Origin: Aphrocallistes beatrix
Taxonomy: Eukaryota > Porifera > Hexactinellida > Sceptrulophora > Aphrocallistidae
Direction: 5' to 3'
Assembly (NCBI GenBank): GCA_963281255.1
Contig: OY725496.1
Coordinates: 930,001 to 994,000 of the forward strand
DNA: 64,000 nt
The number at the start of each line of letters is the position of its first letter. Within the stretch, counting starts at the first letter, position 1. Positions 8,675 to 17,801 of this stretch are shown here, piece after piece. The notes beneath the pieces are model-generated. The model was not told the origin of the DNA. It did no database searches and saw only the letters and a program-made list of their open reading frames with translations. The translations under genes were made by a program, and so were the position numbers.

Positions 8675-11455
8675 TCAGGAAGTTCTATGTTTCTTTGCAC
8701 TCTTAACATCACTGTCTGTAGTAGTTGGATGTGTTAGTTTCTTAAGTTTTCGAGTAGTTTCCTTTTGTTTTGATTGGGAAATGACCATAGAATTGAAATT
8801 TTTGACCTTGTTTGCTATTATGCAGTTTGATGTGATGGTTAAAATTCGTTTAAGATAATCCCACCCAAAAAGATTGCAATTGGGACATTTGCTTCTCCAA
8901 TGTTCGCACTGAGCATCTTCTAGCGAAATGATAGAAAGTTCTAAAAGTGTTTTTTTGGGCGCTCCACTAGCAAATCTAATAAGCAGATCATTATCCTGCT
9001 CAATAAGTCTGAAGATCTTCCAAACTAGTACCACAGCATCTAGAACAATATCAGATGGCCATTTTAGATTACCTCTATCAATAACTTCTAAAATTTTATA
9101 CTTCGAATCCGGAGGTTCGTCGAGATGAAGGTATTTGTCTTCTATCAAGCACATCATACACTCACTACAGATTGAGGTATGCTTCCATAACTGCTGAACA
9201 CAATAACCCCCAATAAAGGCTAAAGATTGTAGAGTAGCGGTATCAAGAGAAATATCTGACAAACCAAAGATCACATTTGAGTAAATATCAATATCACTTG
9301 AAGTATCGGTAGTAGTATCATCAGTTGTCGCAGAAAAGGAGCTTATAAAGTCGGACAGAGTTAAGTCATTTGACTGTTGGTTAGAAAATATATTTAGGAT
9401 AGTAGAGACCTTGAGTCGTCGTTCACTCTCGAGAATTTGACAATAGGAAATGTGGTAGTTGGCTCCCGACATCATTCTGTATAAACCAAAATGATGTTCT
9501 AATGCGTCTGTTTGCAAAAAGTAAGTCAAGAAGTAAGTAAATCCACGTTCCTTTGTAAGATAGTTAACTATCCTTGGTAACGCAAGACATGAGTGTTTGA
9601 TACTAGTAAAAGTCTGAGCACTAAGTTTCCCATCTTTTCCGGGAAGTGATTTCCATTTGTCTAGCCAGTCTACAATTTTAGCTAAAAAGCCAAAACGAAA
9701 GTCATTGTAGTAAAATTGTTCAGAAATATCATCATTAAGGCGGATATTCTTGTTGGGCCTGTTAACATTAAAAATCTTCCAAAGCTGGTTAATCGTATTG
9801 ATAAATTCTGAAGTGTGTGTCTTGAACTCCTGAGTACGGGATAAATTCTGAACTTTGATCGCTGAACTGGTGGATTCGCAAAAAATTCTCAGAGCAAGGC
9901 TAACATTTTGACGTTCGAAAGATGTCGGCCAGCAAGCCTTTGCGATTAATCTTGGAGCAAGTTTAGCACATTTATATTGTTCTTCCCTGTATAAAAGACG
10001 AATGTCCTCGAAAGAAGCGCTGTTCACCTGTTGGAAATCCTCAAAGCTAGGATACTTGAGTATTCTGTCATGGTTCTTGACGTTAAGCCAGTTATTACGA
10101 ATCGATTTTAGGACATGAACAAAATCAAAAATCAAAAACAAATTACGAGTGGAATCTACCGGATGTTGTACAACAGGCTGTAGTGTGTGATCAGAAGAAA
10201 ATAATTTGAAGAGATTTACGTTGAGAGGATAGGCATCGGTACTAATTACTTGAACTGAGAGGTTACATTGCTCGACATCACTTATCACTGATTGAATAGT
10301 GGGAAACAATTTCTGGGCAGAAGAACTGCCTAATGGTAAAAGTCGAACTATTGTAGACCATTTTCTGAAAAGGCTAGATACTATTATGGAGAAGACTGTC
10401 TTTGTCGGGTCATTCGGATCTAAAGAACCACCAACAATTTTTCCAGTTTTGTATGTTAGATCTGATTTCACATGTATCTCGTACATTTGTAAAATTACAT
10501 TCTTCTCTTGAGGGGTGAAATTTGATGTTGCTTGCTTGAGATATGTCGTGAAGTTATCGTCAAGCCCAAATGAAGAATACAGCTTTTGTATTGTATTGAA
10601 ATGTGGTAGAGCCAAACATTCTAGAGACTGTAGAAAATTATAACATGTTGAAGAAATGAGGTGAGCCTTGAGCGCTATAATTTGAGTGATGGTATTATAT
10701 CTTCGCCTATTCTTCTGAATACATAAATTTCGGAGCTGACAAAGTGTAAATTGAAGCGAAGGAAGAAGATGAATATCATTGGATTTATCATCAAACTCTT
10801 CCTGTGAATGATCTTCAAGATGGGATACTGCATTCTGAATATTAGTGATAGCTTCAGCGATCATATCCTTAGGCTGGGAAATCTTTGTAGAAGAACAGGA
10901 TATTGCTTCTACTAACTCTGTAAGTAGTGTTTCGATTTGTCTGACATCAGTTATGCAATTAATCCTTAAGGATATCTCTTTGGATTGAAAGTATCCACGT
11001 GCTGTCATCGTAGAATCGATGGTCAATGCGGCTTCGACCCTAATAATTCCTTCTGATTTAGATGGATAAATGAAGTTTAGCATGTTGTCCTGTGACAACC
11101 ACAGAAGCCAAGGTTCCGGATAGCAAGAAGTTATTTTCTCCTTCAGATCAGAAAAACAATCTACTTTAAACTTTTTCGTTTCTATATCTTGTGTTTCGAG
11201 GCTAAGATTTCGAGCGGTGATAAATAAATCTTCTTCCTTAGATTCATGCGAAAACCGAGATAGTCTTGATGTCTTCGTAGAGGATAAATAGCTAGGACAT
11301 CCAGGAAGTATTGAAGGTATAGCACCTTTAACTAAAATTGGCCTCTCTCGTTTGGTATACTTGATCTCCACGCCATCATTTACTCGGATCGTATTTTCAA
11401 TATCCCGTTCGTGGAAATGCATGGCACACACAAAAAACTCTTTGTATACCACTTC
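8675..11455 (-). CDS. P-type (THAP9-like) transposase, main exon
   Basis: Uninterrupted frame of about 926 codons. The first residues (E-V-V-Y-K-E-F-F-V-C-A-M-H-F-H) are the end of a THAP zinc-binding domain (the C-x2-H-F part), so the protein starts in an upstream exon; an AG acceptor lies at 11456-11457 after a TATATAG tract, and the in-frame stop there precludes a start further up. Numbering from the GTG codon at 11452, the RNase H-like part shows ISTDAYPLN (D406), the D-F-V-H-V-L-K-S-I-R-N segment typical of P/THAP9 enzymes and DALEHHFG (E652). Where an early catalytic acidic pair (D-E) is expected, it reads MYEIHVK (Y324-E325). The C-terminus is C/H-rich (CSECMMC, CPNCNLFGW) and basic. 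Length fits THAP9-type proteins of about 900 residues. It could be an old autonomous element or a domesticated gene; the surrounding element ends favour the first. Confidence 0.82.
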   Translation of the reverse strand, partial: EVVYKEFFVCAMHFHERDIENTIRVNDGVEIKYTKRERPILVKGAIPSILPGCPSYLSSTKTSRLSRFSHESKEEDLFITARNLSLETQDIETKKFKVDCFSDLKEKITSCYPEPWLLWLSQDNMLNFIYPSKSEGIIRVEAALTIDSTMTARGYFQSKEISLRINCITDVRQIETLLTELVEAISCSSTKISQPKDMIAEAITNIQNAVSHLEDHSQEEFDDKSNDIHLLPSLQFTLCQLRNLCIQKNRRRYNTITQIIALKAHLISSTCYNFLQSLECLALPHFNTIQKLYSSFGLDDNFTTYLKQATSNFTPQEKNVILQMYEIHVKSDLTYKTGKIVGGSLDPNDPTKTVFSIIVSSLFRKWSTIVRLLPLGSSSAQKLFPTIQSVISDVEQCNLSVQVISTDAYPLNVNLFKLFSSDHTLQPVVQHPVDSTRNLFLIFDFVHVLKSIRNNWLNVKNHDRILKYPSFEDFQQVNSASFEDIRLLYREEQYKCAKLAPRLIAKACWPTSFERQNVSLALRIFCESTSSAIKVQNLSRTQEFKTHTSEFINTINQLWKIFNVNRPNKNIRLNDDISEQFYYNDFRFGFLAKIVDWLDKWKSLPGKDGKLSAQTFTSIKHSCLALPRIVNYLTKERGFTYFLTYFLQTDALEHHFGLYRMMSGANYHISYCQILESERRLKVSTILNIFSNQQSNDLTLSDFISSFSATTDDTTTDTSSDIDIYSNVIFGLSDISLDTATLQSLAFIGGYCVQQLWKHTSICSECMMCLIEDKYLHLDEPPDSKYKILEVIDRGNLKWPSDIVLDAVVLVWKIFRLIEQDNDLLIRFASGAPKKTLLELSIISLEDAQCEHWRSKCPNCNLFGWDYLKRILTITSNCIIANKVKNFNSMVISQSKQKETTRKLKKLTHPTTTDSDVKSAKKHRTS

Positions 11456-11740
11456 CTATATATTGTGTCGCTTGAGCCACCGTGTAAAATTATGGCCACA
11501 AACCACCCGACCTTCCCTCAAGAGTAACGACATTACAAGGGCATTACTAAGCGATACGAATGCTCAAATACAAATCAATCTTAGGAAGTTGATGGGAATG
11601 ATACTCTCTCAGATTCAAATATCTGATAATGGAGCCTACTTTTTAGGGAAGGACGAGTGGTGAACGGGTGATTTGTGGCCATAATTTTACACGGTGGCTC
11701 AAGCGACACAATATATAGGACGTGGTATACAAAGAGTTTT
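11435..11740. repeat. Palindromic insert in the P-type gene
   Basis: Arms of about 70 bp are nearly identical in inverted orientation (CGCTTGAGCCACCGTGTAAA...), 11435-11506 and 11669-11740, around a 160 bp centre. The outer part of the arm contains the first codons of the main transposase exon (CTCTTTGTATACCAC), so the repeat either arose by inverted duplication of the exon edge or contributes the acceptor. It separates the two THAP exons. Confidence 0.7.
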
Positions 11741-11859
11741 CTCTAGATTTTGATTCTGTAAATTGGTATCACTTGTGAATGTGTTAAGAAGTAAATTCAA
11801 GCTTCAATATCGATCCAATAAGGTACAATAAGAGTATATGATAGCACTGATTAGAACTT

Positions 11860-11915
11860 TCTGACCGCCCTAAGTAGTTGCTCTTACATCCAGGAGCCCA
11901 GCATCTGTTTGGCAT
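11860..11915 (-). CDS. THAP domain first exon of P-type transposase
   Basis: ATG at 11915 starts MPNRCWAPGCKSNY, the C-x4-C start of a THAP domain; compare MPNRCSVANCWSNY at 40105. The match ends after about 15-20 residues, so a donor site is expected near 11860 (GT at CGGTCAG or AAAGTT). With the main exon beginning at 11455 it would supply the two N-terminal zinc ligands. The middle of the THAP domain (conserved proline and tryptophan segment) was not found, so an exon may be missing or lost to the palindromic insert. Expression is unproven. Confidence 0.62.
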
Positions 11916-12344
11916 AATCTCGATATTAAGGCGAATAGTAAAGCTAAATAAAATTTCTAATGTGCAGGGAGAAATTAATAAGAATATTAAACAGGAATGA
12001 GCACATGGGAAAGGAAATTGGGTAAGATGGGAACCAAAATATAGAATATACACTATACTAAGTATAATCAGATATGCGAAATAATTACTACTTAATTAAT
12101 TAAAACAAATAATACTATTATAGTATACTGTAGGGACTATGGTAATGTTATTAATTAATTGTAGTCATCTAAATTTGTAAACACTATTTAAGGTTGGGTA
12201 TTATTTAGTATAACTATTATTGTGTACCCATAATATGTAGCAGATAAAAATAGCATATTGTCGAATGAAATACTCAATGACTTCTAGCCAATCCATGGTC
12301 ACAATTTTTCTTTGAGTTGTTGGGCCAGAGTATAGTAGGCTATG

Positions 12345-12384
12345 GTGAGGTCTATTAAATTCTCCGATACCAGACCCTCTGCTT
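12345..12384 (-). pseudogene. NHL gene remnant, right of P-type element
   Basis: Continuation of the remnant at 8345-8536: the TCTCCGATACCAGACCCTCT motif of the NHL genes follows the 7-bp duplication and stops at the start of a family A repeat. Confidence 0.6.
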
Positions 12385-12610
12385 CATATCCATCATTCTA
12401 TTGTGACGTCAACATTACGCATCAAAATTGTAAAAATTGACAAATTTGGTGATTTTTTGTGCGATATCGATTATAACAGTAGGACCGACGTATTTAGAGA
12501 TGTTATCACCCTTATTATTAATCAAAGTGACCCCAGGCGCCCAAAGTGCGCCTCCGGCGGACACAAAGTGTCCGCCAGCCGCGCAGCGCAAGCAAGCGAA
12601 GCGCGCTTGT
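12385..12610 (+). repeat. Repeat family A, copy 1 (right part)
   Basis: Contains the family A landmarks in order: ATTACGCATCAAAA, TGGTGATTTTT, CGATATCGATTATAACAG, TATTTAGAGATGTTATC, the perfect hairpin at 12556-12576 (stem GGCGGACAC / GTGTCCGCC, 3-nt loop) and the end GCAAGCGAAGCGCGCTTGT. Its other terminus (ATTAATCGAGTTTTAATAGT) is found at 13871-13898 beyond a foldback insertion. Confidence 0.8.
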
Positions 12611-12617
12611 ATATATG

Positions 12618-13860
12618 TTATGGGCAATATGAGAAATTGGTCATTTTGCATAATGCCTAGGCAATATGCATAATGATATTTTCTGAGTCAATATGCATAA
12701 TGTCCAGACAATATGCATAATGCTTCTCTCATTGGACAATATACATAATGTCCAGAGACAATATGCATAACGAACCCTTTGATTTTGGTCGCTTTTTTGA
12801 TTGAATTTCTCTTCCGCTAGTTATATAACACCGGTCGACACAATTTCACTTGTTCAAACATTGGTCTTGCTCCTAGCAAAAAATTATGAATGAATGGGTA
12901 CGATTCGGCCATCATTAACTATTATTAGAAACTTATCTCTGCTCCACCGCCTGCATCAAGTTTACTTACCGCTGAACTATAGTTATTATTTAAAACATTA
13001 CATTGAATTTCAACTACACGATATATTTAATAGTTAACGGCTAGTGATTTACCCTAACATGCTAAACATATTTAGAAATAGGGTCATTGAAATATTTCCA
13101 TGTATCAGGCACTTCGCATGATGATAACGCAAACAATAATGAGAGAATGATAATGAAATGCTACTCAATCATAGGCTATGACTCAATTCACAAAATTGTT
13201 AAAAATAATTAGTAGAAATAGGTTTCTATTAAATTTAACCTCTGATCAATAAATATGTATCTTTGTTTAGTAAAAATAATGCTGACAGCAAGAAAATTTG
13301 TATAATGCGTATGGAAAATTGTATTTCGTATATTGTCCAATGAGAGAAGCATGCGAAGTACCTGATACATGGAAATATTTCAATGACCCTATTTCTAAAT
13401 ATGTTTTTCATGTTAGGATAAATCACTAGCCGTTAATTATTAAATATATCGTGTAGTTGAAATTCACTGTAATGTTTTAAATAATAACTATGGTTAAGCG
13501 GTAAGTAAACTTGATGCGGGCGGTGGAGCAGAGATAAGTTTCTAATAATAGTTAACGATGGCCTAATCGTACCCATTCATTCATAATTTTTAATTAGGAG
13601 CAAGACCAATGTTTGAACAAGTGGAATTGTGTCGACCGGTGTTATATAACTAGCGGCAGAGAAATTCAATCAAAAAAGCGATCGAAATCAAAGGGTTCGT
13701 TATGCATATTGTTTCTGGACATTATGTATATTGACTCAGAAAATAGCATTATACATATTGTCTGGACATTATACATATTGACTTAGAAAATAGCATTATG
13801 CATATTGCCTAGGCATTATGCAAAATGACCAATTTCTCATATTGCCCATAACATATACAC
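12618..13860. mobile_element. Foldback element, 1.24 kb palindrome
   Basis: The two ends are long inverted repeats. The outer parts (12618-12780 and 13690-13858) contain several spaced AATATGCATAATG units; the inner arms (to about 13090 and from about 13345) are unique but also inverted copies, including the GTATCAGGCACTTCGCATG segment. The loop is about 250 bp. No coding frame; no obvious direct target duplication. It sits within family A copy 1. Confidence 0.8.
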
Positions 13861-13870
13861 AAACAAACAA

Positions 13871-13898
13871 ACATTAATCGAGTTTTAATAGTAAGGAT
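13871..13898 (+). repeat. Family A outer terminus
   Basis: ATTAATCGAGTTTTAATAGT plus AAGGA, identical to the terminus at 58355-58380; it is the missing end of family A copy 1. Confidence 0.7.
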
Positions 13899-13967
13899 GA
13901 ATTTCCTATGTAGTCCTGGCTGGTAGAATTATTCGTTCCGAAAAGAAGGGACTGATAATAAAGTATA

Positions 13968-14556
13968 CAGGGTGTCTCAAAAGTTCTGCAACAAATTTTG
14001 TTAATGTATTATACATAGATAAATAGATCGAACATCCGATACCTCATTTTAATCAAAAATAGTGAGGATATCTTAATTATTTGGCATTCCAATGGCCTGT
14101 ATTTCTCAATTTATTTGCAATGATGGATCATATATTTCATTGTCTCTTAAATAATATTTTTTAACTCAATAAAAAATCTCACATCCCAGCTACATTTTAT
14201 GGCTATACTTTAAAAAGACTCGTTCTTATCGAAGATTACTGCAACATAAATCAAAAGTAATAATATTATTTTAGTATTATGAATCAATTACAGAATATAG
14301 AATTGATTGATGTAATATTTCATTAGAAAAATAGTTATCTTCAAACTTAACACTTTTGAGCTCCAAATTTTTGAGTAATTAGTATGTAATTATATAAAAT
14401 TTTATGAGAATCTTTTTTGCGTAATGAGTTGGGCTCATTTCTATGCTAGAAGGGTGCTAGATTTCATTTATGGGGGCTAATTTGGAATACAATCAAGTGA
14501 TCTTAGTCAAATTAACAAAGTAAAATTGGTTGTTGCAGAACTTTTGAGACACCCTA
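13968..14556. mobile_element. mariner-type MITE (589 bp)
   Basis: Ends CAGGGTGTCTCAAAAGTTCT...inverted at 14530-14556 over about 26 bp with one terminal change, flanked by TA at 13966-13967 and 14557-14558. The interior has no open frame. The end sequence resembles, but is not identical to, the ends of the mariner at 2934 and Tc1 at 17802. Confidence 0.85.
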
Positions 14557-14588
14557 TATATACAAATAGATAGAGATTAAAGTTGAAT

Positions 14589-14689
14589 GAAGGCTCCACT
14601 AAGTTCTGACCTCAGACGAAAATGTGGACTTATCAAGGAATTATAACGTAATTGTAACCTTTCAACTTGAGCAAGCAAAGCGCGCTTGT
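14589..14689 (+). repeat. Family A, short deleted copy
   Basis: The CTCCACTAAGTTCTGACCTC start segment is joined directly to the GC-rich end (GCAAGCAAAGCGCGCTTGT); the whole middle is missing. The 250 bp around it are also similar to 20306-20640, so the deleted form itself was copied. Confidence 0.65.
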
Positions 14690-15122
14690 GATAATGAGTT
14701 GATGCATATAATCTGAGGAGGGATCGGGTTAATTAACCTAAATCTGTTCAGAACTGAAATACAATGGAAACTCAAAATCAAAATCAAAGGGAACTATCTT
14801 CAACCAGAATCTGTGGAATTATTGTGGACTTTTGTGTGAATTGTATTTGAACGACTCAAACGTTTTCACTCGAGATATGTTTGTGTACTAGAATCAATCA
14901 AATTTGTGTTATGAAAAGGTATACAGCTTTTATTGCTATTCATGTAGCATGTTTTAAGAGAGCAGGTTTAGTATTATGAAGGTATTGATACATCTTATCT
15001 GATATTATCTGAACGTATCTATTAAAATCATTTCTTATGAGCGCGCTTCGATTGCTTGCTTTTCGTGTAAAAACCCACTCATTTTACTAAATGCCTAATT
15101 TGACCATCTGCATGTAATATAT

Positions 15123-15640
15123 ACAAGCGCGCTTCGCTTGCTTGAGATGCTCGGCTGGCGGACACTTTGTGCCCGCCGGAGGCTCCCTTCGGTCGCATGC
15201 GGTCACCATTGATTAATTATAAGGGAGATAACATCTCTAAATACGTCTGTCCTACTGTTATAATCTACATCGCACGAAATATCACCAAATTTATCAAATT
15301 TTAACATTTTTGATGAGTAATGATGACGCCATAACAACCTAATGAACCATCATTTTTTAATGATAGTTGCATCATATGTGAGATATGTTAGCATACAGAA
15401 TCTATTAAAATTTCAGCTTTCTATCTCCTATAATGACTGAGTTATATTCGAATAACTGTATTGCTTAACTTTCAAAATATGACAATGACGTCATAATTCC
15501 ATGATGAGTCGACATTTTCGTCTGAGCTCATAACTTCAATCAATTCGTTACATTCGTTACATGAAATGACTGAAGAAACTGCAAGGCACAGAAAGCTAAT
15601 TTTTGACATGTGGGAGTCTTTTAGAGTCATCAAAAAATAT
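15123..15640 (-). repeat. Family A copies, head to head
   Basis: A minus-strand copy begins with ACAAGCGCGCTTCGCTTGCT at 15123, has the stem-loop GGCGGACAC...GTGCCCGCC, and ends near 15561 with CAATCAATTCGTTAC. It is followed immediately by the opposite orientation (TGAAGAAACTGCAAGGCACA), truncated at about 15640. Confidence 0.75.
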
Positions 15641-16019
15641 GAATTATTCCATGTGGAAGATTCATCAGTGGCACTTCACAATGAAAAGTTATATATGTAA
15701 TTAAAATACATCACTGTACAATTGATCCTAATATTGATCCTTTCATTTCTTCGAAAATCAAACAAACAAACACAAACAGTTAACAGATTCTGAATCGAGT
15801 TTGAATTATCTGAATCTGAGAGTTGGGCCTATCACAAATGAGCCACAAACACAAATATCGATTGAACTTTATTGAAAAATTATGTAATATAAAAGAGACG
15901 CCCAATCGCGGCTAATCACCCATAACAATTATAAAATAGTTGCATTTATTCACATTGCAACAGTATTGAACTAACATGTAATAATCACTGTATAATTTAA
16001 TAAAATCATCAGTTATCTT

Positions 16020-16652
16020 ATATATTAAAATGCTAAGATTTTTTTTGTTTTTGTTTGTCCGAATTGATTGGAGAATTGGAAAGTCGTAGAGATATGAAAA
16101 TTTGCATGTAGGTGTCAAATGATATTACTACGATTAAGTTCTAAGATCTAAGCGAAATTTTAACACATCTGCAAAAAAAATGGAAAACAATGTTTCGCAC
16201 CTTTTCTATACAAAATAAATGACTACACAATCACAATAGAAATCATTGTACAAGTACGACACTACAAATAATGCTGAAAATAAAGACTAACTTCCAACGG
16301 GTGACATGGGGTCTTCAGGGGTGTAGATTTCGAATTACTTATTTTCATATCTATATGATAAATTATTTGTTTACTTTTGTTTACAATAGATACATAAAGT
16401 AAACAAATCTCAAAAATATGCCAGAAACTTGCTTTAAACGGTTGACATGGGGTTTTCAGTGGTGTAGATTTCGAATATCATATTTTCAGATGTATATGAG
16501 AAATTATTCGTCGATCTTTGTTGACAATATTTATTTAATGGAAAAAATTTCCAAAATATGTTTGATTGAGTGACTCCAGGCGCCCGCAGGGCGACTCTGC
16601 GGACACGCAGTGTCCGCAAGCCGCGCAGCGCAAGCAAGCGAAGCGTGCTTGT
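16020..16652 (+). repeat. Repeat family B, copy at 16.0 kb
   Basis: Starts TATTAAAATGCTAAGATTTT and GTCCGAATTGATTGGAGAA; contains two imperfect tandem units of about 130 bp (GGTGACATGGGG / GGTTGACATGGGG to TTTGTTTACAATAG-like); ends with a GC-rich block with hairpin GCGGACACGCAGTGTCCGC and GCAAGCGAAGCGTGCTTGT. The GC-rich end is shared with family A, the body is not. Confidence 0.78.
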
Positions 16653-16837
16653 ATCATAAAATAATCATAAGTATTTTTAATGCATAATAAATTGTACCAA
16701 CGAACATATATTGATTGTAATCACATTTGAATACGTGTAATCGCCTAATTACTATCAGCTGATTGCTAGCGGACAACCAATCACTTGGTGCCTTACTTAG
16801 CTACTTGTGTGTCGCGTGGAGTTAATGCTCTATATTT

Positions 16838-17005
16838 GAAGAGGTGTAAATGTAAATGTAAGAAGTGTATGTAAGATGTAAGAGGTGTAAATGTAAGAGG
16901 TGTAAATGTAAGAAGTGTAAATGTAGGTGTAAATGGTGTAAAGGTGTAAAGTGTAAATATAGAGGTGTAAATAGAGGTGTAAATAGAGGTGTAAATATAT
17001 TTTGA
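16838..17005. repeat. Minisatellite (AGGTGTAAATGTA-like)
   Basis: Degenerate tandem repeat of 10-14 bp units built from AGGTGTAAATGTAAG; 12 or more units. The opposite-strand frame it encodes (LHLHFLHL-type residues) is a repeat artefact. Confidence 0.85.
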
Positions 17006-17094
17006 ATAAAGGAGAATAAGAGCAATAGTTCTATACTAAATACGAACATTATACTACGTCTCGAGGAATTTCATTGCAACGAATTTCTATTGCG

Positions 17095-17799
17095 CTGTAG
17101 TACTGTTTCGTGCCAGGTTGATTCACGTGCCAGATTGATTCACTTGTATTAATGGACCATGGACACTGTAGTGTCGTGCCAGATTAATTCACTTGTATTA
17201 CTGAACCATGGATGCTGAGTTACCGTACCAGATTGATTCATTGTTTTGTGTAATTATGTGATACGAACAATATGCATTGCTTACACAGTATCTGCACTTT
17301 ATGAGGGAGTTACTGTATGATAATTATCACATTTTCGCATACGCAGCTAGTGATTCCGAATTTATTCAAAGGATTATCTTTCAAGGATTGGAATTGGTAA
17401 GCATTTCAACTACGTAGTTTCTGAAAATGGAATAATATTTGATTTTTATTCGTTAATCACTTATGCTGTCATACAAAGTTTGAATCAATCGTTTACAGGA
17501 TTTAAAATTTGATTTTAATCTTTTACTATGGGATTTCTCTACTGATACTATCCTGTAAAACTATCGCATAATGAAAGTTTTTTGTGTACGAGCCCGATAT
17601 TGTAATCATTTGTTTCGTATGTACACTGAAATAATGACTATTATAATTACACAAACAATGAATCAATCTGGTACGGTAACTCAGCATCCATGGTTCAGTA
17701 ATACAAGTGAATTAATCTGGCACGACACTACAGTGTCCATGGTCCATTAATACAAGTGAATCAATCTGGCACGTGAATCAACCTGGCACGAAACAGTAC
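17095..17799. mobile_element. Palindromic MITE with internal sub-repeats
   Basis: Arms of about 160 bp in inverted orientation (GTACTGTTTCGTGCCAGG... and its complement ending at 17799). Within each arm a unit of about 60 bp (CGTGCCAGATTGATTCACTTG, then a CCATGGA motif) is repeated two to three times. The Tc1 element at 17802 is inserted at its right end. Confidence 0.75.
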
Positions 17800-17801
17800 T
17801 A

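Larger units (their letters stand above)
8537..12344 (-). mobile_element. THAP/P-type transposon (3.8 kb)
   Basis: Ends are inverted repeats CATAGCCTACTATAC (15 of 15 identical), followed inside by a looser TGGCC(T/C)AACA match. The flanking 7 bp are GTGAGAT (8530-8536) and GTGAGGT (12345-12351), a target duplication with one mismatch. Flanks on both sides are parts of one NHL gene copy, so the insertion is visible from context. It carries a THAP/P transposase gene on the minus strand. The outer 33 bp match the palindromes at 28214-29203 and 30738-31817 at 29 of 33 positions. Classical P elements make 8-bp duplications; 7 bp is what this family shows in three cases. Confidence 0.82.

Noticed and set aside
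12590-12612. GC-rich palindrome as a rho-independent-like terminator or CRISPR repeat
   Set aside because: It is the end of a dispersed eukaryotic repeat; units are not regularly spaced and there are no spacers.
12403-12673. Overlapping frames in family A (e.g. 85 and 78 codons)
   Set aside because: The same frames recur with different stops in other A copies; they reflect the repeat, not a protein.
16822-17049. Minus-strand frame of 75 codons rich in H, L, T and P
   Set aside because: Produced by the AGGTGTAAATGTA minisatellite.
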